Shown piece by piece: positions 56,412 to 64,000 of a stretch of 64,000 nt of DNA. This stretch comes from Tenacibaculum sp. MAR_2009_124 (GTDB lineage Bacteria > Bacteroidota > Bacteroidia > Flavobacteriales > Flavobacteriaceae). How positions within the stretch are numbered: position 1 is the stretch's first letter; the number at the start of each line of letters is the position of its first letter. The position numbers and the translations under genes were made by a program. The notes under the pieces were generated by a model. The model worked only from the letters and a program-made list of their open reading frames with translations, was not told where the DNA came from and ran no database searches. Location of the stretch: assembly GCF_900105455.1 (NCBI RefSeq), contig NZ_FNSF01000005.1:124001-188000 (forward strand), read 5' to 3'.

Positions 56412-57272
56412 TTAAAAGCTTACCACCATATTATTATCATAGGTATACTTATCAATTTCATTTTTAATTTGATAATACCAATACGGGAATATTTGCTGCA
56501 ATCTTTCTTCAATTAAAGTCGTTACAGTTCCTTCATACTTTTTCACTCCAAAAAGATGGCTAAAACCAATGTTTTTGGCATTCTTAGCTTGCTCATACAT
56601 GTTTTTCCCTTCGAGCAAAAGACTCGGATTTACCTGTAAATAATTTAACAGACAGGCCAATGTATATTGCTCTACTACAATACATGGTTCATACCCATTT
56701 TGCTTAAAAGCACTATAATTTCGTTTATATAGCTTATAAAGCTCTTCTACTTGATTATAACTCTCGATAAATTTGTCTTTCAACTCCAAGTTTTTAAACC
56801 CTATTACTCCACAACTATAGGATGTGCCTAAATCGTTGTTCCAAAATCCTAGATGCGCCATGTATCTATTAAAAAACGCCAACTGAGGTTTATAGTGCCT
56901 TTTGTAACTGAACTCTTGTCGTTCAATAATAATTTCGTTAAAATTAAAATCGATATTATTACTTAAAAACACATCCGTATCGAGATGCACAAAAGCAGTA
57001 TCTTGTTGTTCTATAGCCTTCATTTTTACTTTCATCCATAAATCAGTATCCGATTCATGGGAAATTAAGGTTACTTTACAGGGTAGCATGTATAAAAACT
57101 TATAGGCCGTTTCATCAACAAATAACTCAATCTCTGAATACCACATATGACTTTGTAGCACGCTTAAGCTTGTCATGTAAATAGTTTCTTTTAACTTATT
57201 ACCCATATGCCACCTATTGTTAATCAACGGGTAAGTATCAAGGCTATATATTATTTTGGGTTGTTTTTCCAT
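56412..57272 (-). CDS. Glycosyltransferase-like protein (GT-A-type, DUF6734-like)
   Basis: 286 residues, no signal peptide. The start (IIYSLDTYPLINNRWHMGNKL), the central HLDTDVFLSNNIDF with a D-x-D motif (about 97-99) and SCGVIGFKNLELKDKFIESY resemble GT-A glycosyltransferases. FSHLFGVKKY near the end fits the DUF6734 pattern I recall, though I cannot confirm it. Twenty nt after the nucleotidyltransferase-like gene; both lie downstream of a variable heptamer tract inside the eCIS block. The target could be a glycan, a cargo or an eCIS surface protein. Confidence 0.55.
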   Translation of the reverse strand: MEKQPKIIYSLDTYPLINNRWHMGNKLKETIYMTSLSVLQSHMWYSEIELFVDETAYKFLYMLPCKVTLISHESDTDLWMKVKMKAIEQQDTAFVHLDTDVFLSNNIDFNFNEIIIERQEFSYKRHYKPQLAFFNRYMAHLGFWNNDLGTSYSCGVIGFKNLELKDKFIESYNQVEELYKLYKRNYSAFKQNGYEPCIVVEQYTLACLLNYLQVNPSLLLEGKNMYEQAKNAKNIGFSHLFGVKKYEGTVTTLIEERLQQIFPYWYYQIKNEIDKYTYDNNMVVSF

Positions 57273-57292
57273 TTGTTAAAGATTAAATTCGA

Positions 57293-57868
57293 CTATCTAG
57301 TTAAAGCGCATCTCAAAGGGCTTCTTTCCTTTTTTGTAAATACATTATAACACACTGCATTGTACAATGAAGCTTTAATGCTATGTTTATACAATCGCTT
57401 CCATTCATACTTTTCTTTCTGCATCCTAGATGTTTGTTTTCCAATTTCCTGATTGTGAAAATTCTTCATTTCATTAAAACTAGTATGATGAACTTTTTCA
57501 CCTAGTAAATAAGATTGATCAATATCTAATCGTTTTAAGTCTCTTTGAAAGAAATCGAAATGAACACATTTACCTCCAAAAGGAACTTCAATGACAAGTA
57601 CCTCATTGTTTAAACTATTGTAAAATCTATTTTGATACTTTTTATAATCATAGTTTTTAAGAAAATGAGCGATGTCTTCTTCATTTTCATATGCTAAATC
57701 AATATCATTAATTACCAAATGATAGTGCTCTCTTAGATTTATGTAATCGGCTATTCCTCCTATAAAAACAACTTTAGACATGTCCATTTGATCAAAAACA
57801 TTTCTTAAAACCTGCTTCTGTTCTTTGAATATTAATTCGTTATCAAGCTCTTCGTATGTTTCTTTCAT
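57293..57868 (-). CDS. Nucleotidyltransferase-like protein
   Basis: 191 residues. VVFIGGIADYINLREHYHLV gives the GG motif, and NDIDLAYENEED the D-x-D of a nucleotidyltransferase fold (about 50-60). VHFDFFQRD near 105 may supply the third acidic residue. The start codon lies two bases from an 11-copy heptamer repeat, which must form its 5' leader. Product may transfer nucleotides to a sugar, protein or tRNA; unknown. Confidence 0.55.
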   Translation of the reverse strand: MKETYEELDNELIFKEQKQVLRNVFDQMDMSKVVFIGGIADYINLREHYHLVINDIDLAYENEEDIAHFLKNYDYKKYQNRFYNSLNNEVLVIEVPFGGKCVHFDFFQRDLKRLDIDQSYLLGEKVHHTSFNEMKNFHNQEIGKQTSRMQKEKYEWKRLYKHSIKASLYNAVCYNVFTKKERSPLRCALTR

Positions 57869-57870
57869 TT

Positions 57871-57952
57871 CAGTTATCAGTTATCAGTTATCAGTTATCA
57901 GTTATCAGTTATCAGTTATCAGTTATCAGTTATCAGTTATCAGTTATCAGTT
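57871..57952. repeat. Heptanucleotide tandem repeat (CAGTTAT)11
   Basis: Eleven perfect copies of CAGTTAT plus a partial CAGTT. On the minus strand the array runs to within two bases of the nucleotidyltransferase start codon. Because seven is not a multiple of three, copy changes alter leader length and spacing and, if translated, frame. The plus-strand frame through it encodes a repeating heptapeptide but is not a credible gene. Confidence 0.95.
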
Positions 57953-58274
57953 TATAAAATGTTGTTTTTCAAAAGGAGTTTCCGTTATTCATCTTTATTT
58001 ATTAATTACTTTTTAACTTTATTCTGGCTTTCAATCTCAAATTTTCAAATCAACATATTGGAACATTGCTATACTGTTACCCCAAAGTGATTTACATTAG
58101 ATGTCTCGATACTATTTCCCCTCCTTTTCAATTCGAAAAATCACTCGACATGACAAATTCCTTTTAATTACAAATTATTAATTTTTGAATTTTCAATTAG
58201 GAGTGATCCATTATCAGATCTTTTAATTAACTCATTGATATACTTCTATATTAATTCATTTATACATTAAGGTA
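57953..58274. other. Intergenic region without recognisable gene
   Basis: About 320 nt, AT-rich, between the heptamer array and the tape-measure gene stop. I see neither an ORF of note nor a strong hairpin. The promoter for the nucleotidyltransferase/glycosyltransferase pair should be here. Confidence 0.5.
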
Positions 58275-60704
58275 TCACCATTCAACTTGAATCATAGTTG
58301 TTAACCAGGGTAGTTTTACCATAGACATATTCCAATTGATTTTATTCAATAATATATCCTGTGGTTTCCTTTCTATTTTTAAGGAAACAGTTCTCTTCCC
58401 CAAAGTTAACTTTCCATTTCTGTTAAAGAACTCGTGCCTTAATAAATCATTGGAAGCATTGTTCATTTTTTCCCAATTCGATAATACTGCTTGAAGCATA
58501 TTATCCGCTTCTTTTTTATCTTCTTCTGATAAATAGACGAATCTATTAATAGGCTGATTTGGAGGAATACCACAAATAATTTTTTCAAAAATCATATTAC
58601 TTTCCAAATCCTGTTCTTTCCCAGTAGCTACAAAATGTATAAGATGGATTGCCTTTTCGGGATTTGTTATTTTTTTTGTTTTTTCATCATAAAGCTTTGT
58701 GTTTAACAGTACGTATTTTAAGAATGGGTGCGCAAGTATCACTCCTGCATTTTCAACATAAGTATCAGTTTTTAACCCTAAATCTAATATTGAAGATTGA
58801 TGACTTTTAGAACTCAAGATTTCTTTTTCTAATTGAAGAATTTCTTCTTTTATTATTCCTATTTCATTATCCTTAAAAACCTCTTGTACTTCATTCTTTT
58901 TAAACTCCTGTTCTTCTCTCGACTGTTTCTTTTTTCTTTGAGTTTTTATTTCGGAATGAATAAAGTCTTCCGTTAATTCAGATTCTACCTCATTTGTTTC
59001 ATTTCTCCTTTGATTTTCTCGGTTAATCAACCTTTCAGAAACCTTGTTTTTTGGTGTATCTATTGATAAAAGATTGCTTTTCTTTTGATGTCTCTCTGGA
59101 AACAACTTCATTATATGTTGCTCAGAAAACTCATACGTCTCGGTATCAATTTCATTTTTTTCCAAAAACTCAATGATACTTTTTTTAATTTCTACATTAA
59201 GCTCATTTACCAGAGCGATTAATTTTGACAAAATAGTTGCATACTCTTCGGCTTCTTCTTTACCAAGTTTTTCATTCGAAATTATTGCTGCATCAATTGC
59301 ATTGATGATCTTTTCTATTTTAAATAATAAATCGTCTTGAGTTTTATTCTCTCTAACTTCTTTTGATATATTGTAAGAAAAATACACTGCGCATTCATCT
59401 AACAACAACGTATCTAAAGTCTTCAATACTTCTAAAATAGGTTCATTTTTAGACATTGATAATTGCTCCTTGAATTTGCTTATAAATGTCATATAAGCTT
59501 TCAATTCAGTTACAATCCTTATGATTTGACTCTCTTGATTTTCCTTAAGGTTTAGCTTGATAGCCTCTTGCTCATTACCTCTTTTTCCTTCCGATTTGGA
59601 TTTCCTTAATTCGCTTTCAACTAGATTACTTTGCTCAGTAACGGTATCTTTTTTCTTATCTACAAATTTATCTCGAGAGGTTAACCTCGCCATTTTGCCT
59701 TCCTCTTGTGCTATATCTAATTTACTTTCTATCGCTATGAATTCCTTTTGCAAAACTTTAATTTCTTGAGAAATTTGAAATAACATTTCAATTGGTTGTT
59801 TATTCTTTAAAACTTTATCAACCAGATATCGCTGAAGCTTATTTTTTCTTGAATTAATCTTCTCTCGTATTTCGCGAAACTCCAAACTTTCAGTATGTGA
59901 TACGTCTGATAATAACTTAGATTCATTTCGATCCTTTAATAACACCGACCTATCTAAGTTTTTATTCATAAAATTATAGAGGAATAACCTCATTTTTTTC
60001 TCGAAACTAATTGAATCTCTTGCTCTGACTTGCTCAGAGAATAAAATGTCCCAAACTAAAAAACGTTGCTTCAGATCAGTGTTTTTCTCAATAATATCAA
60101 TGTATATTTTTTCAACTTTCTCAGGAGTTATTAAAGAGTTTATACTTTTTTCACTGCTATTAATTAAGTTCAATATGGTTTTCAAAAGAAACTTATTACT
60201 AAACTGTTTTATGAAACGCTCTCTTACCTCCTTCTTTTGCAAATACTCTGGCTTTACAAATTCTATAAGCTCTCTACTTTCGAAATTGGTAGTTCTATCC
60301 AGTTTCCACCATGGAGAGGCTCCACTAATTAAAAACTCTTTAAAGAAGTCCTCTTTATTTCTATTAGAACTTATTAAAACTGACTCTTCCAAACCACTGC
60401 TTTCCAATAAATCATGCTCAACAGCCCTCTGAATTTTCTTTTCGACTTTTGTAACAACATCAAACTCTACTCCTCTGAAATTGCTTAATTGATCAACAGA
60501 AACATCAATTTCTACATGAGGGATCCTAACTTTATACCCTTCATTTTTTGAAGAAATTTCTGTTAGTTTAGTGTCTAATAATGGTAAAATTTTATCCTTC
60601 AGATAATCTAAGAATGAATCTTTGAACTGATTTCCAATAGTTAAAGAGTTGGTATCTACCTCAACAAAAACTTTATGAATGATATGTGAATTATCTATCC
60701 CCAA
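58275..60704 (-). CDS. Contractile injection system tape-measure protein
   Basis: 809 residues. The N-terminus (SHIIHKVFVEVDTNSLTIG, DKILPLLDTKL, VRIPHVEIDVSVDQL) is the eCIS tape-measure signature. Residues 200-650 are helical and highly charged. The C-terminus contains ENAGVILAHPFLKYVLLNTK, HLIHFVATGKEQ and an ILLNKINWNMSMVKLPWL segment. Tape-measure length sets the sheath and tube length, so 809 residues is a structural readout. Its start overlaps the upstream PKD gene by 14 nt. Confidence 0.9.
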   Translation of the reverse strand: MGIDNSHIIHKVFVEVDTNSLTIGNQFKDSFLDYLKDKILPLLDTKLTEISSKNEGYKVRIPHVEIDVSVDQLSNFRGVEFDVVTKVEKKIQRAVEHDLLESSGLEESVLISSNRNKEDFFKEFLISGASPWWKLDRTTNFESRELIEFVKPEYLQKKEVRERFIKQFSNKFLLKTILNLINSSEKSINSLITPEKVEKIYIDIIEKNTDLKQRFLVWDILFSEQVRARDSISFEKKMRLFLYNFMNKNLDRSVLLKDRNESKLLSDVSHTESLEFREIREKINSRKNKLQRYLVDKVLKNKQPIEMLFQISQEIKVLQKEFIAIESKLDIAQEEGKMARLTSRDKFVDKKKDTVTEQSNLVESELRKSKSEGKRGNEQEAIKLNLKENQESQIIRIVTELKAYMTFISKFKEQLSMSKNEPILEVLKTLDTLLLDECAVYFSYNISKEVRENKTQDDLLFKIEKIINAIDAAIISNEKLGKEEAEEYATILSKLIALVNELNVEIKKSIIEFLEKNEIDTETYEFSEQHIMKLFPERHQKKSNLLSIDTPKNKVSERLINRENQRRNETNEVESELTEDFIHSEIKTQRKKKQSREEQEFKKNEVQEVFKDNEIGIIKEEILQLEKEILSSKSHQSSILDLGLKTDTYVENAGVILAHPFLKYVLLNTKLYDEKTKKITNPEKAIHLIHFVATGKEQDLESNMIFEKIICGIPPNQPINRFVYLSEEDKKEADNMLQAVLSNWEKMNNASNDLLRHEFFNRNGKLTLGKRTVSLKIERKPQDILLNKINWNMSMVKLPWLTTMIQVEW

Positions 60705-63700
60705 AATCTAAACTAGTTAAAGTTTTATCTATTGAATTCGTAATTAGAGTCTGCTCTGAACACTCTTCTTTTACCGTTATTAAAAATGGTTTTAAAGTAT
60801 TAACCCTATCAATATCAAAACCATTCTGCAAAGTGGCTCCTAAAAAGTCTTGCAACCCTTGCTCCAATACAATGATATTTTCAAAGTTAACATCACCTCG
60901 TTTGGAAGCACAACACCATAATAAATAAAACAATCGTACATATGCTTTACCCAGGAAACTTAAAGCAAGCTTATCTTCTTCTGTTTCGATTCTTTCGATA
61001 ACCCTTATTAATCTTTGAAAAATGTTTTCGTCAATTCCACCAAATAAGTGAACAAAATTCAATGGCTCATTCGGGTCTAAATCTACGATATCTCTTAGGT
61101 CTCTAACATCTGTTAAAGTCAATAAAAACCCACTCCATAAACTGTCTATACTACTTTCTAATTTCCCTTGAAGAGTTGACGTTAAAGATTCATATTCGCT
61201 GCCTTTTTCATCAATATAATTATTAATTTCCGCTAAGCACTTATCTCTTTTTATCGTCTTTTCTAATTTTTCACTGACTCCGCAAATCTCCGTTACTGTT
61301 TGTAATGAAACTACAATTTCTTCTTCTGAATTAGGAATTTCACTCAACGGAATCGTCATTCGATGTCGTGTATTTTTTTCTACTTTTTGTCCGTTAATAT
61401 CCCATAAATAGGTATCTGCATTATCCGAATTATTTACAATTACCAAGTTATCACCTTCAATAGTCAAGTCAAATCTAGGTATTGGTAGATCTGAAATACT
61501 AATTATCAAATTACTTGGTATTCCATCAATAGAAATGGTGACACTTGAAGAGGTAGTTAAACTTGGGTTGAAGCCCCATCTTCCTTCAATACTTACAACT
61601 CCTTCGCCATCCAATTCAACAATAGCGTTGGGTGGTAAAATTGTAAATGGAAACACCTCGTTTCTTGTTCTACAAAATTCTTGTGGTTCAATAGACACCG
61701 TTGTATTTCTAGGTAATTCAATCAAAATTGTATCAGAAAACTCACTACGACACGAACCTGCTGTTGCCGTTACGGTAACTAAGGGGCTAATACGACCTCT
61801 TGACGCTGTATATCTATGAGAGACTCTAAATTCTGGTGTAGTTTCCGTTGGTGTTCCATCACCGAAATCCCAAGTAAATTCTGTTCCAACAATAGGCGGA
61901 TTTTGCGTTATTAAAAACGTTACCAATACAGTTTCTTCAATGGGTTCTCCTAAAGTTTCAACCATAAACTGAAAATTAGGTTTAGGAGAAACTGAAACAA
62001 TACAATCGGTATCAAAACCATTTACTGTAAAACTAATAGGTTCACCATGCAAATCAGAACTCACTAATTTAGGATCAAAAAAGTAGTTTCCATCTAACCT
62101 AACAACACCTCCATTAAGCCCATTATCTGTTATAGCATCTACAACTCCACCTCTTGGCTCAACATTAAACGGTAGCGGGAATGTATTATCATCAAAGCAA
62201 ATATGATCCTCTGGAAGACTTAATTCTACTTCTGGAATTTCTAATAAAATATCTTCTGAGAATTCATTCGAACAACGATCTTTCTTTCCAAACAAACTAA
62301 CTTTGAATCTTGCTATGTTTTCTTCTAATTTATATGTGTAAGAAACTAACATATCGGATGTTGTTAATGAATCCGATCCATCTCCAAAGTTCCAAGTATA
62401 ATCAACATCTTCTTGATCATTATTCGCTATAATTCTAAAAACGACTTTAATTTCTCTATCTGATGTTGGTTCGGAAATAGTATCGACCATAAAACTGAAT
62501 TCAGGACGTCGATTAACAAGAATAGCACAATCAGTTTCAAAATTATTGGCTGTAAATTTGATTGGTTTTCCATGTAATTCATGTGAAACTAGTTTCGGAT
62601 CAAAAACAAATTCTCCTTGGTTTGTATATACAACTCCCCCATTTAATCCTTCTTCTACTTCTGCTTCTACATATCCTTTTTTTGGCATTACTGTAAATGG
62701 AATGGGAAGTGTATTATCATCGAAGCACAATTCCTTAACTGGTAAGCTGAGTCCTATTAAATTTTCATCACAACATAAATAAGGTATCGAAAAATCAGCT
62801 ACCACTGGGGTTAACACTTCAATGGGTTTTTCAACTTCATTTCCATCAAAATCGCCAGATAATGTTAATGCTTTCGGGTAGTAATATGGATAACCATATC
62901 CATAAGGATAAGGATATTCATCATATTCACTATCAATATAAATTAAAATAAATGTTCCTCCAGGAACTACTCCTGCCTTATGTTCGTACCCATGATTCCT
63001 TTTTAAATACTGCTCAGTATATTCATGCAAAAAATCCTTGCTTTGTTCTCTTGTTCCTTTCACCTTTAAGGCTACTATATTAAAGCTCAAGTTATATTTT
63101 GCTCGAATAGCTTCTAGCTCAGTTACTACTTCCTTATAATTTTTCCCTTGATGTCCTTCAATTCTGTAAAAATCAGTATCGAAAGTAACTTCCAATGGTC
63201 TTTTCTCATTCAGTAACTGTGTATGATAACTTCGATTTTTCCCTTGCTCTTCAATGATTGTTTTTTCAATATCCCAAAGATTGATTAGATGCTGACCTAC
63301 ATTATTGTAAAATGGAATTGCTTTTTTACTCAACTCACCCAATTCATAGGAAGGTGTTATTCTTATATTCGTAAAATTTGAATTATAATTTAGAAGTTGC
63401 TGTAAACTTCTTTTCAATAATGAGTACAATTTTATTTGTTGTAGGTTTTGACTCTGATACAATAACTTTAAGGTAGTATCTATATCAAAAACTTGCTCAC
63501 GATTTAATTCGTCTTCCACGAATTTTGGCGATTTAAAGTCCTTTAAAGTCTTCTTACATTGTTTAAATATTGGCGATTTATAAAAGTTATATCGAAATAC
63601 TCCCGTTTTCTCTTCTTGAATTCCACCCAACAAAATATGCTTAGGAAATGCATTAATATCGGGTGTACAAGAAAGGTAATATTCCATACAATGCAACTCT

Positions 63701-63981
63701 TGCTTCAGTTCGTTGTAGGTGTCAATAATATCTTTTAAAACATCGTATCTATATTGAAAATCTGGCGGGATATTCTCGTCTTGACCAAATTGAAATAAAA
63801 ATTGATAGCGCTCTTCAAATACATTATACCAAGAAGGTAAATTAAGTCCATAAAATAACTGTTGATACGCTTTTAATGTGCGACCTACGATTTCATTTCT
63901 AAAAACTCCTTTGCTAAACTCCTTTTTTAATTCTTCATAATCCGAAAAATATTCAGGCTGCATCAACACTCGATTAGCCAT
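60691..63981 (-). CDS. PKD-domain eCIS structural protein (large baseplate-type component)
   Basis: 1096 residues, no signal peptide. The first 350 residues are a helical family-specific region (LKAYQQLFYGLNLPSWYNVF, YFLSCTPD-like 'YYLSCTPDINAFPKHILLGG'). Two PKD-like repeats follow, with YTWNFGDGSDS (about 530) and FTWDFGDGTPTE (about 700). Further beta domains and a helical C-terminal tail (about 900-1096) complete it. Large PKD proteins of this type precede the tape-measure gene in Bacteroidota eCIS loci. It may form part of the baseplate or a spike-side fibre; exact place unknown. The upstream end lies at the window edge. Confidence 0.75.
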   Translation of the reverse strand: MANRVLMQPEYFSDYEELKKEFSKGVFRNEIVGRTLKAYQQLFYGLNLPSWYNVFEERYQFLFQFGQDENIPPDFQYRYDVLKDIIDTYNELKQELHCMEYYLSCTPDINAFPKHILLGGIQEEKTGVFRYNFYKSPIFKQCKKTLKDFKSPKFVEDELNREQVFDIDTTLKLLYQSQNLQQIKLYSLLKRSLQQLLNYNSNFTNIRITPSYELGELSKKAIPFYNNVGQHLINLWDIEKTIIEEQGKNRSYHTQLLNEKRPLEVTFDTDFYRIEGHQGKNYKEVVTELEAIRAKYNLSFNIVALKVKGTREQSKDFLHEYTEQYLKRNHGYEHKAGVVPGGTFILIYIDSEYDEYPYPYGYGYPYYYPKALTLSGDFDGNEVEKPIEVLTPVVADFSIPYLCCDENLIGLSLPVKELCFDDNTLPIPFTVMPKKGYVEAEVEEGLNGGVVYTNQGEFVFDPKLVSHELHGKPIKFTANNFETDCAILVNRRPEFSFMVDTISEPTSDREIKVVFRIIANNDQEDVDYTWNFGDGSDSLTTSDMLVSYTYKLEENIARFKVSLFGKKDRCSNEFSEDILLEIPEVELSLPEDHICFDDNTFPLPFNVEPRGGVVDAITDNGLNGGVVRLDGNYFFDPKLVSSDLHGEPISFTVNGFDTDCIVSVSPKPNFQFMVETLGEPIEETVLVTFLITQNPPIVGTEFTWDFGDGTPTETTPEFRVSHRYTASRGRISPLVTVTATAGSCRSEFSDTILIELPRNTTVSIEPQEFCRTRNEVFPFTILPPNAIVELDGEGVVSIEGRWGFNPSLTTSSSVTISIDGIPSNLIISISDLPIPRFDLTIEGDNLVIVNNSDNADTYLWDINGQKVEKNTRHRMTIPLSEIPNSEEEIVVSLQTVTEICGVSEKLEKTIKRDKCLAEINNYIDEKGSEYESLTSTLQGKLESSIDSLWSGFLLTLTDVRDLRDIVDLDPNEPLNFVHLFGGIDENIFQRLIRVIERIETEEDKLALSFLGKAYVRLFYLLWCCASKRGDVNFENIIVLEQGLQDFLGATLQNGFDIDRVNTLKPFLITVKEECSEQTLITNSIDKTLTSLDFGDR

Positions 63982-64000
63982 AAGATCAGGTAGCCCTTTT

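Noticed and set aside
57825..58016. Plus-strand frame through the heptamer array encoding a repeating heptapeptide
   Set aside because: The frame is open only because the repeat lacks stop codons on that strand; it lies antisense to the start of the nucleotidyltransferase gene and has no promoter signal.

Overview
The window is low-GC, AT-rich chromosomal DNA from a member of the Bacteroidota, most likely a marine or aquatic Flavobacteriaceae. The evidence is SusC/SusD pairs, many Cys-box lipoproteins, TAnnTTTG-type -7 promoter boxes, a DnaE with an N-terminal proofreading exonuclease, a C-terminally extended ribosomal protein S16, a UpxY-type NusG paralogue and DUF3857/transglutaminase proteins. 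The genus cannot be fixed from the sequence alone. No rRNA, tRNA or CRISPR array was seen.

1-17.2 kb: a compact minus-strand operon of SusC, SusD, three large paralogous FG-GAP/VCBS + ASPIC/UnbV (CRTAC-like) lipoproteins and a vanadium-haloperoxidase/PAP2-type lipoprotein that runs off the left edge. A divergent LacI-family regulator faces it, and a perfect 18-bp LacI-type operator lies between them. A strong hairpin between susD and the first VCBS gene probably sets unequal expression of the uptake and downstream parts. This looks like an uncharacterised uptake-plus-halogen/phosphatase-chemistry surface system.

17.2-30 kb: a frameshifted Sfp-type phosphopantetheinyl transferase and an orphan UpxY antiterminator (possibly the two ends of a lost biosynthetic operon), a three-gene secreted/lipoprotein unit, a putative porin, rnhB, a 37-kDa nucleoid-associated protein whose terminator has been displaced by an IS256-family insertion, phnA, a degenerate sigma-factor-like remnant and small peptides.

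29.8-43.1 kb: housekeeping genes (rimM, rpsP, a cold-shock gene, dnaE), a GH71/99-like lipoprotein, an IS5-superfamily-like transposase broken by one extra T in a homopolymer, and a DUF3857 pair in which one protein keeps the transglutaminase triad and the other appears to have lost it.

43.5-64 kb: the distal part of an extracellular contractile injection system (eCIS) locus, mostly on the minus strand. In transcription order it holds a PKD-containing structural protein, the tape-measure protein, a nucleotidyltransferase/glycosyltransferase-like pair behind an 11-copy heptanucleotide repeat, a DUF4157 protein, two small membrane proteins, a 1321-aa effector with a C-terminal HNH-like nuclease motif, a SUKH-like immunity protein, an N-acetylmuramidase, a peptidoglycan-binding/CHAP-like protein and the AAA+ ATPase. 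Sheath, tube and baseplate genes are not in the window and presumably lie beyond 64 kb. The effector and the DUF4157 protein share an N-terminal FIQPK motif that could be a cargo-loading signal. Two lipoprotein genes sit in the opposite direction inside this locus.
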